Shown: piece by piece, positions 1 through 12,700 of the stretch
Numbering within the stretch: position 1 is the first letter of the stretch
Layout: every line of letters begins with the position of its first letter
Source: Porites lobata
Lineage: Eukaryota > Cnidaria > Anthozoa > Scleractinia > Poritidae
Reading direction: 5' to 3'
Assembly: GCA_942486035.1 (NCBI GenBank)
Contig: CALNXK010000043.1
Location: 944,501-1,008,500 of the forward strand
Length of the DNA stretch: 64,000 bases
Program-made: the position numbers and the translations under genes
Notes under the pieces: model-generated
Told to the model about the DNA's origin: nothing
The model's database searches: none
What the model saw: only the letters and a program-made list of their open reading frames with translations

Positions 1-1894
1 TCGTCATACCTTAGCTAGCCACGGGGAACAGCCCATTGTTTCGTTAGGATTGCTTCTGAATCCTTTCCTGATAGTAAGCCCCAGCATGATCTGCAAATCT
101 CTGAACGGCTCCGTCTGTTCCGGACTGAGGGCCATCACAGCAGCTGACGTTACCATGGCATCAGTTTGATGCACGCAGCCAGGCGACAGCTTTATCTCGT
201 CGCAAACTTCTCCAGGCTGATGGTCGATACGTTCGTTTCCTTCTGGCGATAGAGACATCACGGCGTACGAGGGTGCTTTCAAAGACGATTCTTTGCGCCA
301 GTAATCGACTGCTACGTTGCTGATGTACTCTGGGGTGAGCGGCTCAAGGTCGGCCATCAGCAAGGGGTCCTTGGATGCATCATGGTGATGAGTACAGCAA
401 GATAGAACTGGAAAGAAGTCGCGGATACTTATTCCCCCGCAACCCATCGATCCAACACTGTGCTGGGTAAAGAACGCTTTCTGAAGTCTCCATCTGAAAA
501 GAAGACAAACCTGTTATTTGCTGTTTAATGCTAAAGGGGATATTCTTCGGCCTTGCTTTTTCTCTCTTTCCGATCCCCTTCCCATCGTCTCTTCCGTGCT
601 CTCTTTTTTCCCTCTCCCCAGCCTCCCTATGACACAAAGAGGAGTGGAAAAATGAGATGACCGAAAGATCTGCTTCGAGTCTCAATACTCGGAGTGTGAC
701 AGATGGGAGATTCTCGCTTCAAACTCATGGCTTATGGTTCACCCTTTTACTCCTCGATTTTCACAGAAAAAAAGATACTAACTTCTCTCTTTCAGGACAC
801 GATTACTCTGTCTCTTTTCCTTTGTTTTCTGCGGATTGAGGTCTGAGCTTTGAAATCTTAAACTTGTAGAGCGATTAACTACCTGGCAACACGAGCAGGG
901 AATCAGTCCGTTCTGAAGGGAAAGGCCATAAGAAGGAGTTCTGTGATCCAACTTACTTGTAGTAGGTATAAATGGATGTAACGCTGAACATTCCAAGATA
1001 AGGACCCATCCAGATGAAAAAACTTGAAACCAAAAGCAAAGTGTAAAAAAGATGTGGATTATATTGGATACCACTGGTGCTTGTCTGGTAGACTCTCCAC
1101 TTGATAACAAACGCGTAAAAGTAAAACACGAGAGCCAGCGATGCTTTCTTCCGTAATGGCGGAAAACCCAGCCAGAAGAAGATGCTAAGAACAACGACCG
1201 AGGCTTTGAGCCAGGACGGGAGAACATCAGTAAACTGTTGTATCAACCATGGTACAAACGTGAAAGCATACGTCACACCGGTTACGATCTGGAGGAAACG
1301 AGCGATTGAGCGTAATCTCAACGGAGCGCTCAGCTTGATTGCGAGACAGACGAAGAAAGTTACGGGCAATAAAATGAATAGCAAGCTTGGTTGTCTCAAT
1401 CTCGGGTCACTTATGGAGATTTCCAGAGTGCAGTGTCTTTCTGTCGCGTTAGCAGCATCTCTGTATAAGTCTACACATACAAACCCTTTGCGCATGATCG
1501 AACCAAAAACGTAATCGATGACGAACGCGGCAGTGAAAGCTCCGGAGCTGTACGACACGCAAGGGATGATAAGATTTACTGTGATGAGCAGCAAGACGAG
1601 TAGCACAGTGTCCAGAATGCCTTGTAGTGGTCTTTCCCAGTTGCAGAAGTACCCGACCCTACTGCGCAAGTGCTCAAAAAACTCTTTATGCCATTTATGG
1701 TCATCTCGCTTGCCATGCCGGTATTTCCAGTCCAAATAGGCAGCCGCGGTATAATTCCCGCCAGAGACACAGCTGATGCAATCCACCTTCACACCGCGAT
1801 GAAGTAGCCGTCGCAAGACCCCAGAACTTAATGCGGCCGAGCGAATCCCTCCGCCAGAGAAGCCCAGACCAATGTTGCGGTTTTCTTCCGTCAT
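1..1894 (-). CDS. Patatin-like phospholipase, multi-pass membrane protein (5' part, two exons, runs off left edge)
   Basis: Seen: exon 1 covers 957-1894 (start codon 1892-1894). It ends at a GTAAGT donor, and exon 2 (10-493) follows a TTTTCAG acceptor. The split Lys codon keeps the frame, and exon 2 ends at a GTATGA donor at positions 9-4, so about 474 residues are visible and the gene continues to the left. Residues 9-19 give the glycine-rich oxyanion-hole motif of patatins (GLGFSGGGIRS). The nucleophile elbow is S41-C-V-S44-G-G, with Ser44 as the likely catalytic serine. Several hydrophobic stretches lie between about residues 95 and 310 and look like transmembrane helices. The catalytic Asp (DGG/DGA) is not in the visible part and should lie in a later exon. 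Known: patatin-fold enzymes hydrolyse acyl esters of membrane lipids with a Ser-Asp dyad. Inference: an integral-membrane lipase, substrate unknown. Intron 1 (494-956) holds no further feature I can name. Confidence 0.85.
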
Positions 1895-2040
1895 GTTTAT
1901 ACGGCCCTCTTGGATCTTAGTTGGGAATAAAGCACATCAAAGATCATAAGATGAAATACAGAAGTGAACAGACTACATCTCGCACAAAGCCCCAGCGAGT
2001 CAATTCAAAATAAGGAATACCGTCGAATCTCACCTCTATA

Positions 2041-2600
2041 AGACGGAGACCTCTGTAAAACTCCCCAGGGCGGTACTTCCTATGATGGCCTTTACGGGGA
2101 GGCTCCACCCGAAAGGGGTACCTTTTTCAGGCTTCAGGTTTATGACAGGGTAGGAAGTATATGAAAAGGTGGGGAAATCTGTCATTTGGGTCTGTGAAAG
2201 GGCCCAAAGGGCCGAACAGATGAATTTTATGGCTTTATAAAGCCGAGAAAACGTTATATTCTTGTGATTGATTCTTATTTAAATGACAGTGCATTTACAG
2301 CAGTTAAGAGGGATGCAAAGTTCTAAACAAGGTATGTGAAAGGGGTGCCATTTGTCAATAGAAGGTATACGAAAGGGGTACCTTTTTCGTGAAAGATAGT
2401 ATATAAAAGGGTAAGGGATCGGACCTCGAGGTGGAGCCTCCCCGTATAAAAATTTGTTGAGTACCCCCCTCCCCATCCGAGTGTAAAACGGACACCCAGA
2501 ATTGGTGCCTGCCTTTCTTACTCCCTATATTTGACCCTCTATAAGAAGGACATCTCTGTAAGACGGACACTTACTGCCTGTCCCAAAGGTCTCCGTTTTA
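2041..2600. repeat. Repeat with recurring 'TAAGACGGACAC'-like units, hosting a MITE
   Basis: The flanks of the MITE at 2062-2481 (around 2038-2061 and 2482-2600) carry related phrases such as ATAAGACGGAGACCTCTGTA and CTCTGTAAGACGGACAC. Removing the MITE restores a continuous phrase similar to the one at about 2550, so the MITE landed in an older repeat. Confidence 0.5.
2062..2481. mobile_element. MITE of the GGGGGGTACT-ended family, copy 1
   Basis: It is flanked by an 8-bp direct repeat, TGTAAAAC (2054-2061 and 2482-2489). Its ends carry GGCGGTACT on the left and AGTACCCCCC on the right, and further inside there is an inverted repeat GGGGAGGCTCCACC / GGTGGAGCCTCCCC. It has no transposase. 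The ends resemble three other copies in the window (28923, 57634, 59595). Confidence 0.75.
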
Positions 2601-5600
2601 GAGACAGTTGACGTTAACGACGATTTCGGTAATCACCAATCATTGAGAAAATGTCTGGGAGACGTTGTGTCTGATTTCTCGAGAGTAAAGTGTTTTAATT
2701 ATGTGCAGTTGTCTCCATCTATGCCCTTTTTTGACTTTCCCTGAATTTCTCTAGTTTATGATCTCAGTTCTACACACGTTCTCGCATCCTCGCCCTCCAA
2801 AGCCAGGGAAAAGCGCCCTGGGGACGAGGTCGACATCTGCCCACCGGAAGCCTAATTACCTGAAATTGCGTGACATAGCCTAAATTGCGTGACATACTAA
2901 CTTACGTGCAGACAATCTCGTATGGTCACAGAAAAGGTAACAGGACCGAATTAGGCAGAGGGCTTTGGCTATTATTCGTTTTCCGGCAATAGGAGACGTC
3001 TTCAGCTACAACTACTGTCTCTACATCCACCCAGCACCTCATATTTAAAGTAAAAAAAAAAAAAGGCTTTTCACTCATGATGGTTCGTTATTGAAGCCTT
3101 TATGTACCGGCATAAACGAGAAAGGAGAAGAGAGGCGAGGCGTGGTCGCCTCTTGTTTTCTTTTCCCCGGGAATTTTCCCTTCCCGTTTTATACTCCTTG
3201 AACTTCCCTTGTTAGAAACAACAGGGAAACTCGACACGGAAGTCGTCATTCACCCCGCCCAAGGTTAAAAGGACAAAGACAGTGCCGTGAATTCCTGCCC
3301 GGGCGCATTTGTTAAAAGTCACCCTCAGTTATTACCTTATCTGAAAACCTCGTTTAATAATACCACCAACATCACTGGGTGGTCTTAATAAAAGGGCTTT
3401 TTATACTGTAAAAAAAAAAAAAGTGAAAACGCGAGACAATTCTTACGAACTTCCGCTTCCGGTCATACACAGAGAAAGCAACCAAAGCATACCAGAAGTT
3501 TTAATCAAACTTCAACTAATAGAGCGACTTGAGTACTTGTGGTTTAAAGGTTTAAACGTCAATTTGCAGCGGTCAGGATATTAATGGTCTTAAATTACAA
3601 CTAACAAATCGTTTGCAGGTTATTAGGATTGCGTGCCCATATTATAAAGAAGTAGTTACTCTGTCTTTTATCGTTCCATTTTTGCGACAATTCCACAACA
3701 GCCGACGAGAGATCATAACTTTTTAAACAAACGGGGAATTAGTGGGAAGAAATAAAGAGGTCGCGCAGGAAATATTTGCGGCGAACGAGTTCGTTGCAGC
3801 AACATACATCGATACATATGTTAAAACTCAATTTTAAGTGCTCTTCGGTCTGTTTTTTTTTAATTGACGATAATTTTAAAACGACATAAAAACAAACCTT
3901 TGAATGATCGATCCAGAGGTACAAACACAACGTCATTCTCGAATTTGATTTACACGATCGAAGCTACCCTGATATCAATTTTCTAGGGTTATTAAGTAAA
4001 CATCAGTCCTTTATAAACAACATTTTCCTTGAATAAACGCTTTTGCCATGCGAAGTGAAACTAGAATTTGTAAAAATAAAACACCTGATAAAAAGTAAGT
4101 AGGATGAAATATACTGTACCTTTATCCTGTTTGGAAATTTTGTGCTTGAAGGCTGCTGATTTAGAAATTCGGATGATGGGGGTGAACTTTTGTAATGCGA
4201 TCTTGAAGATCCTTGTAACACTCGCTCAACCTTCTGAGGTCAGAGAGAGAATGATAAGAAATTCTACGCTCACTTGATTTTATACCAACAGAAGCGGAAA
4301 AAGTGCCTGCGTGCGCAAGGCCATTCCGTCCCTGTCCAGGTTCCGGTTACTACTGCCATAGCGTCGTCACGCATTCTAGGTTCCGTCGACGCCGGGGATT
4401 TTTACTCTTCATGAGGGCCGGGATCGCAAAACTCTGACTCATTACCTATTTCAAGATCCACACATTTGTGAGTAGTATTTTTTGTTCTCCTTGGATCACT
4501 GGTGAAAAGTTCCATTGTTTCTTAACCTAAGCCAGGAACCCATAACCCCATAACCAGCTGCCTAAGCTGATCCAGCATGCTCTGTTCAGCCTTTTTACAG
4601 AGCCCGATAGCCATTTATTTTTCACCCCCGAAATAGGTTAAAAATCAATTTAACGAACATAAAGTGCATTCTGTTTTGTGGCTCAATAAGAACAGTAAAA
4701 GGCTAGCTCCTGAAAAGAACCCACATTTATCAACCCAGGCGACCACTGTCCACAAATTTTAGCTACCATATCTAGCATGTGTACTTCCACCCCTCCCCTC
4801 AAACAAAATCGGGCCTCTCTTCGGAGGGGGAGGACGGCTGTGCACAGGCTAATTTTTTTCCCGTAAAAGGTTCGGCGAACACTCTTGACAATTCCAAGGG
4901 AATTCCCCCGGGATTGATAACTCACTTTTTCTTTCAAAATATCGCAAGATTTCTGTTGAGACCTGTTAACCTCAGGAATGATAACGACATGGGATCAGTA
5001 TTATAAGAGGCCTACACCGCTTGACCTTTACAGAAGCGGAAGAGAAACCGCAGGGAAATACGCACGGGACAAACAACAACCAGCGAATAATATTCAAACA
5101 TGACACAGAAACACGAGACAAAAAGCAATCAAATTTAAACACGAATTAGACTGTAACAAAGTAAAAGCTAGGGCGTCATAATCAAAGTCATGGGCCTTGC
5201 AAGAGGCGCTTTTTTGAAATATAAAGAAACTTGTTCGTGAAGTTAGAATGATGCTTCCATTGTCTGAACGATCGATATTGCAAAAAGTGTCCTAAATTTT
5301 ATTTTCCGTTTTTGAGCTTGGCATTCAAGAATAAATATCTTCACCGTCGTATTTTTTTTTTCCAGTCTTGATTAAATTTTGGCTATTTTACAGGGGGGAA
5401 TGAAACTAAATTCCTCAAAAGTCAGCCATAAATCCGATCAATTAGCCTTTGGCTTTTCGCTGAAAAACTACTGACCTTTGAGAGCAATATATTAATACTG
5501 GCACGTATCGCCCTCAAGCACGTCAGTTTTTGACTAACGGCACTCACATGAGGAAAATCCAGTAAGTTTTCTGATCTGTTCAAGGAAAAATTGTTAATGA

Positions 5601-5768
5601 AATCTTGCTAAAACGTCGCCGGCTCGGCCGGGCGGATAGCGGACTGAAAGGGAATTACATTAAAAAGAGGAAAAAAAAAAAGTAAACAGATCCTTACGGC
5701 CAGACGATGAAAAATAGGACCAACTGATGTAATAAAAACGTTCGGGCGCAATTTAATAGTGTGCGTGC
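2601..5768. other. Intergenic, no gene recognised
   Basis: AT-rich spacer with short poly-A runs near 3052 and 3412 and several short open frames without recognisable domains or splice context. Some C-rich repeat-like sequence lies around 4790-4870. I see no coding or RNA gene here. Confidence 0.5.
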
Positions 5769-5769
5769 C

Positions 5770-5770
<1 letters not shown>

Positions 5771-5804
<34 letters not shown>
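5771..5804. repeat. (TTTA)n microsatellite
   Basis: About eight perfect TTTA/ATTT units in a row. Confidence 0.95.
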
Positions 5805-5805
<1 letters not shown>

Positions 5806-5830
5806 TTTGTAACTGAACGTACCTGTGTTT

Positions 5831-6066
5831 AAAGCCCGGTGCAAACGGACGCAAAATTGTTGGCCAACAACTCCCAACATTGTTGGATGTTACATGTTGC
5901 GTCCGTTTGCACACTTTGTTGCATGTCATTGCATGTTATTGTGCACAGTTTAAAACAGGTTAAACGTTTAGCTATGCGTGCAAATGGATGCAAGAATTTC
6001 CGACATTGTTGGGCTAACAATGATCAACATTGTTGGGAGCTGTAACATCCGTTTGCACGTAGCTTT
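5831..6066. mobile_element. Palindromic MITE with multiple GCAAACGGAC / GTCCGTTTGC motifs
   Basis: The ends are AAAGC..TGCAAACGGA and TCCGTTTGCACGTAGCTTT. Inside, AACATTGTTGG and its complement occur repeatedly in both orientations, so the element can fold on itself. The short open frames across it are by-products. Confidence 0.7.
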
Positions 6067-6165
6067 AGTTGGTTATTTAGCGTGTTTTATCTCTACTTTG
6101 ATATACGATTTAATATTGAACCGTAACCAATTGAAACATTGCATTATAGGTATCCTACTGATAAA

Positions 6166-6167
<2 letters not shown>

Positions 6168-6234
<67 letters not shown>
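6168..6234. repeat. (ATT)n microsatellite
   Basis: About 22 uninterrupted ATT units. Translates to poly-Ile or poly-Tyr runs with no protein meaning. Confidence 0.97.
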
Positions 6235-6430
6235 GTAAAATTTAGCACAGGGATTTTCCCTGGGGAGAAATATCCAGTCAAGTCTCATCCCCAGACCTCA
6301 GACTTCCAGCACCTTTCTGAGGATATGTGCCTATCCGAGGAGTGCCGACAGTTTGCATCGTTCTTGTTCGGTCAATTCCTAGTTGCTCCAAGTGGCCTGC
6401 CAGCTTCTTTGACGCTGAACCCAATGCACC

Positions 6431-6431
<1 letters not shown>
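6235..6431 (-). pseudogene. LINE 3'-terminal coding remnant
   Basis: On the minus strand the frame reads GALGSASKKLAGHLEQLGI and continues to a degenerate C-terminus. This resembles the last residues of the reverse-transcriptase polyprotein of cnidarian non-LTR elements (a GALG..K.. motif). It is squeezed between two (ATT)n arrays and has no upstream RT domain, so it is a dead fragment. Confidence 0.5.

Positions 6432-6478
<47 letters not shown>
6432..6478. repeat. (ATT)n microsatellite
   Basis: About 15 ATT units directly beside the LINE remnant. Confidence 0.95.
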
Positions 6479-6747
6479 CACGATCTGGCTCTGGGATATT
6501 TATTTGCAGTCTGTCCACCTCCCCTTTTCAGTTAGTGCGTGCGCATTTTCACGAGAAAAGGCACGGCTACCAAGCTAAACAAAATGGCGAACTGTAGCAA
6601 GTTATTACCCTTTTGAACTCGAGTGCGTTGGAGTTTTAAAATTTTAGCGTGAAATTTACACAGAAATAACATAGTGGTCGGTGAAAAAGTTACAAGAAGC
6701 CATATTCGACTTGTGTTCTAGTAGCATCGCGAAATAAGTTTAAAAAA

Positions 6748-6780
6748 ATGCAGCTTCGAGTGTTATTTTTAGTCGGTTAA
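6748..6780 (+). promoter_or_regulatory. Upstream open reading frame of JKAMP (10 codons plus stop)
   Basis: An ATG preceded by an A-run (AAAAAAATG) opens a 10-codon frame that ends in TAA two bases before the JKAMP start codon at 6783. If the transcript begins upstream of it, this uORF could reduce main-frame translation or act through reinitiation. The transcription start is not visible, so its inclusion in the mRNA is an inference. Confidence 0.4.
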
Positions 6781-6782
6781 GT

Positions 6783-9700
6783 ATGATCAAGAAAGAACTG
6801 CGGCTCTCCAATTTTCTGCTGGTCTTTACTTGGTTTTGGTTGTTACAAACGAGAATTAATGGTAAGTGATGTAAAAATATTGCAAAATGAATAAGTCAGA
6901 TTAAGGCTGTTGGAAGTTAAGGGAGACTGTTTAACAATAGAATCTTTGTCCTGCTAGCTGGAATGTTGACTTTAATTGAATGGTTTAGATCAGCTCCATG
7001 ATAAGGTCAAGTATTATAAACCGGTCAGTGTAAAACGCAGACTGCAGACTGCAGACTGCAGACTGCGGACCAGGGGTAAAATGCAGACTGTGTGCAAAAT
7101 GCAGACTGCAGACTAAGAGTAAAATGCAGGCTGGGGTAAAATGCAGACCGAGCGTAAACTGTAGTTGTGGAAAGGTTTAAGCCTTAAGGGTCAAAAAATC
7201 CCGCCACAAATACATGTATACAAACACTTACTTGACGACATCTGCTTTCACAAATCCATTCAGGACTTTCTTCTCTAGAACGATGTCGACGACCCAAAAA
7301 CATATAATCGCAATCTTGAACCTTTTTTCCGTCCGAGAGACCTCACGCTTCATCTTTAGAAGCGAAGTTTTCGATATACGTGACCAGGGACCTTGAACTG
7401 GTACAACACCACAATGTTTACGCTTAAATGGAAGCTGCAGACCCAAAATACTGTACAGGAAGAATTATGGCGATAAAAAAAGGGAGTAAATCATTCCAAG
7501 ATGTTCTGCGGGAAATTTGGATGATCTTCTATGAAAGTATTGCAAATCAAGGTACACAGACTTAAGCTGTTCGGATGTGCATTGAAACTTCTGGCGAATG
7601 TGCAATGCACTTCGACTAGGAAGCAAAGTGTGTAACTGATACCGGCTAGCTATTTCACCTATTTGGAGAAGAAGGAGCACAAATGTTTAAAAAAGTCTAC
7701 AGTCTTTATTCTGCATTTTGCACCCAGCCTGCGTTTTACTCTCAGTCTGCAGTCTGCATTTTACACTCAGTCTGCATTTTACCCCTGGTCCGCAGTCTGC
7801 AGTCTGCAGTCTGCAGTCCGCAGTCTGCGTTTTACACTGACCGATTATAAACACTGGTTTCAATAATCAATCAAATCAAATCAAATCAAGGTACACAGAC
7901 TTAAGCTGTTCAGATGTGCATTGAAACTTCTGGCGAATGTGCAATGCACTTCGACTAGGAAGCAAAGTGTGTAACTGATACCGGCTAGCTATTTCACCTA
8001 TTTGGAGAAGAAGGAGCACAAATGTTTAAAAAAGTCTACAGTCTTTATTCTGCATTTTGCACCCAGCCTGCGTTTTACTCTCAGTCTGCAGTCTGCATTT
8101 TACACTCAGTCTGCATTTTACCCCTGGTCCGCAGTCTGCAGTCTGCAGTCTGCAGTCCGCAGTCTGCGTTTTACACTGACCGATTATAAACACTGGTTTC
8201 GAGCACAAGTGCCTATATAGTCAGCATCTTTATGAAATAAAGGCTTTTCTAATTTTCAGCTGCACTTGAGCCATGTCCTGGACAGTATTGTGGAAGAATT
8301 ATTGATAAAAGTGGAAATATTGGATACAACTGTGGGGTAAGACATGAGAAAATTTCATAACATGCACCATTAATTATTTTCTTTTTGAAAAATGAAGGCT
8401 GTTGTATATTTTGGCATAATTAGGCATAATCAAGCATACATTTAGGTAAACAAACTAACTACACAACATACAAGTGACATGAATGACTTCGTAAATGTTA
8501 AAAGCAATGGAAGAGAGAAACCTCTGCTCGCAGGTTATGGCATGACAAGAAGCATGTCTACCAAAAAAACTGATGTCATAAGTCATGTAACCACATAGAC
8601 AGTTATGGGTCCTTTGATAATTTATTTTATTTCTACTAGTTATGTTCTGTTTTCAGCCAGTATGTTAAATTTCATTTTTGTTTTGTGGGTTTTGTTAAGC
8701 TACATATTTAATTTTTTGCTTGTTCATTATACAGAGCTCCGTTTACACTTTGTGTATCAATTCACTTCCTATTGTGAACACCTTTCACTTGTCCAAACGC
8801 TTTCGCTGACGAATTAGTGATTTGTTCTTTAAACGTGAGGGGACTGTCTAACACCATGAAAAGGTGTGAAATATTTCGATGGCTGAAAACTAAAAGATAG
8901 GCAATATTCTTTCTACAAAAAAAAAAAAAGTTATGGGTGGTTCAGGTGTCATTGCATCACTTAAGTTTGCATACCAGAATGTTCTTGTATGCATGATAAT
9001 TTTTTCAGGCTTGCCCAAGAGGTTATCGTACCAATGGCACAGTGTGCTTGGAGTGTACTGGATCCCCTGACCTATATGACTGGCTGTACTTAGGATTTAT
9101 GGCTTCATTATCTCTCATATTTCACTTGTTCTTTATTGACTTTTTCTCAAAGAGAGACAAAAAAAGGTAATATTAAATTATTGTTTTCTTATTAATGATT
9201 TAAAATATATTCTGCTCAACCTCCAGCTGAGTTTTCAAAAAGGGTTGTTGAACTCTAATTACTAGTTAAGATTTTTCACTACGAGGTGAATCAAAAGATA
9301 TTAACACAATATTCTATATGGTTTGCAAGTATAATTTTCTGTTTTCACTGGGGTGCAAGAATTCTTGTGTCTTTACGTGACAAAAGGTATCATCCATCTG
9401 GATATCTGTAATAGGTTCTTTTATTGTTTGTCTCCGAATAGTCATTTTGTTGTTGAAGCTTTGTTTTGATGGTGCACTGTTGGTTTCCATCAGGTGATGA
9501 TGTTAATTAACTGTCAGAGCTGGACTTTGAGTATCACCATGGTTACTTGTTATTGGTCTTCCTTCACTCTGTTTGGTACTTTGACTTTGCTCGTGAAAAC
9601 CAGCATAGCATTTGAATAAATTATAATATTGTTGTGGTCTATAGGTGATAAAAAGTTAGTTCTAATGGTAAAAACACAGTAGTAATACTTATTGTTTGCT

Positions 9701-12700
9701 CAAATTTGACTTTGCAGAATTTATGTTCTATATCTGAGTGCATTTATAGAAAGTGCCTTGGCTGCCATTTTTTCTCTTCTAGCAAGTGAACCTCAAGGTA
9801 CAGTGTAACTTCCTGGTTGTGAGATAAATACACTGTAAATGGCAAGCAGTGCCAGGGTCAGTGCCAGGGTTGTTTCCGTAGTGTAGTGGTTATCACGTGT
9901 GCCTCACACGCGCAAGGTCGCCAGTTCATGCCCGGCCGGAAACATATCTTTTGGCCAGCTAGAAGACCTGACACTGAAATAAAGTGTATCGTCATCATTA
10001 TCATCATCATCATCATGAAGTTTTTCATAGTTTCATGGTTTGGGGTATCCTGATCTCCAAAGTATTAAGTCTTAACAAGTAAACAATAACAAGATTCGCA
10101 GAGTATACTAAGGGATGTTCACAATGCCATGCAGCTGCTAGCAATGTCTATGTTGTAGTTAATTTTATATATGAGCTAATTTTTGTTTTTCTTTTTTTTG
10201 AACTTCATTAGCTTACATTACCATACACAAAAACAAAAGAAAAACAAAAATTACCTGCGATAAAAAATTAACTACAACATGTACACAACAAATACCAAGG
10301 GAAAACACACAAGAATAGGCTTGATAATAACTTGCCCATAACCCTTATTAAAAGGGGACATTTTCATTTGGGTTGAGTGTGAAGAATTGAATATAAAAAG
10401 TAACAAATGTCACTTCATTAGTGTGATTTAAGGAATTTAATTAAATTCCCTTTACCGAGAGGACTGGGGATGTGATGCAGTTAATATTCTTGAATTACCG
10501 GTATAACATTTTTGTTTTAATCTTTAGGCAGCCTAGGTTTAACATCTTGCAAGTCTGAGCAGCTTGCTGACTGGTACACAATATTCTTTAACCCCAAACC
10601 TGATTATGTTAACACTCTTCATTGCACACAAGAGGCTGTTTATCCATTGTAAGTATTCCTTTTACTTCACAAACATACAGTCAAACGTGACGTTAAGAAT
10701 ATAAAACCTACATGTAGTGTAAAACGGTAAAAATGCACTATGTGCTAACAGGGTTCACATCAGCCTTTGCCACAGACTAAACCTAGGTAACCTCTGGTTT
10801 AAGTCCGTCTGTGAGCCAGTGCTGAAATCCTTGTTCTTGTTCCCAACCTGTTTACTAGGATTTGAGTATGTGCCATGATTAGCGTGGTTAAAAAGCCATT
10901 GCTGATTTGCAAATCAGGTTAAAGGGAAATTTGGGACACACTTGGGCTAATTCATTGTGTTTGTTTGATGCTCAGGAAAAGGATGCTGCTCCTGCATTGG
11001 GGTTAGACTTAGGTTAAATCCTCTATGTAGGCTAGGTCCACATGTGCTTGAGCCTATCCTGGGTTCTGTAAATTATGAAGCAGCTTGAAGACAGTTTCTT
11101 GTTTACAAGAACTATGGGATGGCAAGGCAGACACCTTGCCATCTCCAAAACCCAGTAAGTCGTGAGTCACGGCAAAAACAACTTAAAGTCTTACTTATAG
11201 CCAAATTCTTTGTATCACGCTGCGAGTTTTGCAAACTTCAAAGGAATTTTGGGTTTTTTTGTTCCATTAATCATCTTAGCGGACCTCTTAGGAAACACAT
11301 GTTTACTTGTGATTGGTGCATTTCGACCCACTTTGTTTGTTTCTGTGTTTCAAGGTTTGTTGCTTGTGATCGCCCTGTTTCGGGCAATAGTCCACTAAAT
11401 TTCGTCGAAGATTTTTCCGATCTTTCTTATTCTTGTCTCTTGCAAGAATAAAGCAATGTCTGCCTCCTGCCCTCGACAGAAAGTCCCCTCATGATTGCAA
11501 TTTCGTTTCGCTATTCTTGAGCCGTCTAGAGTCATTCTCAGTTTTGTTTATGTGGGCCAAGCTGGGCATTGTGATTTGCATTAACTCCGCCTCCACTCAA
11601 ATGATTGACGGAACAGAAAAACCAGTTCGAAGTTTGCAAACGCGCAGCGCGATACAAAGAATTTGGCTATAAGTTTCTACGTGTGTTTCATTTTAGTTCT
11701 TGATGTTATCACCACTTGAACTATTAATGTGGTTGTCTTGAAAAGCTGTTTGTTTTACTTTTGTACCTTGTGATAGTAATTTGTTCTTCGTATTTCACAT
11801 TAGGTATACCATAGTACTCATGTATTATGCACTATCTGTCGGCCTCCTGTTTGTGTTCCGTCCAATCATCTCGTACCAGTTCTGTGATGGCCAAGGACGA
11901 CCTTCCATTTATGCAGCTCTATACTTCCTACCATCCTTAGCTGTGCTACATGCCATATTCAGTGGACTAATTTGTAAGTATAAACTTAAGAAGTGTTGAA
12001 TTTGTTAAATTTGGTATTTCATAGACTTGTACCCCCCAAGACTCAACTACATTGGAAAAGAATATTATTCTACATTGTAGAGTCTGAGCATTACTGAATC
12101 AAGTAGACTATATTTTATTGTCATAATGGTAAAACTTGTTCTCAGACGTGAGCATTCCTATACCATGTATGCAAGGTATGAAGTTGGTGAAAGCCTCAAC
12201 CTTTAGACCTTGTTCTGTTAGGCACATGAATGCTTGATATGCTGTTTAGTTTTTGTGCCAAGAGATGTAGAAAGAAAATTAAGTCACATGGAAGGTTTTA
12301 GTCCAAATTGTTTTCCAAGCAGACTAGTCTGTAATGGTTGTGCCATCTTAAGATGTCATCAATTTATTCATCACCAATCACATTTTCATTATTATTTTTT
12401 CTATGTCTACATGTAGTTTTTGTCTTGTCTGTTTTCAGATTATTCTTATCCTTATGCAACATTAGTTATTTCCGTTTTGAGTACTGCTGCAGTTTTGGCC
12501 AAGAACAAAATTACAGTGAGTACTTTAAAATTTCTTAACAAGTGACCTTAAACCATGATAGAATGGCAAAAGAGGGACTGAGCTTTCTGTTATTAGATAC
12601 AGACCACTCTAGACTCTGGCGTTCATAGAGATGTTTATTAAGAGAGAGGGTTGCAGTTTTTTTGTCAGTCATTCAGGAAGGTGATTCCCCCCCTCCCCTA

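Noticed and set aside
6073..6578. Overlapping open frames with long Ile, Tyr or Leu runs on both strands
   Set aside because: They are translations of (ATT)n microsatellites and a LINE remnant, not genes.
7663..8220. Two identical open frames with LRFTLSLQSAF repeats
   Set aside because: They are translations of the transposon's GCAGACT-type repeats in the duplicated right end.
9872..9944. Functional tRNA-Val gene (anticodon CAC)
   Set aside because: The T arm is mismatched, the T loop lacks the TTCGA core, and a SINE-like body and triplet tail follow.
11119..11672. Plus-strand open frames in JKAMP intron 5
   Set aside because: They overlap a MITE with 40-bp inverted arms.
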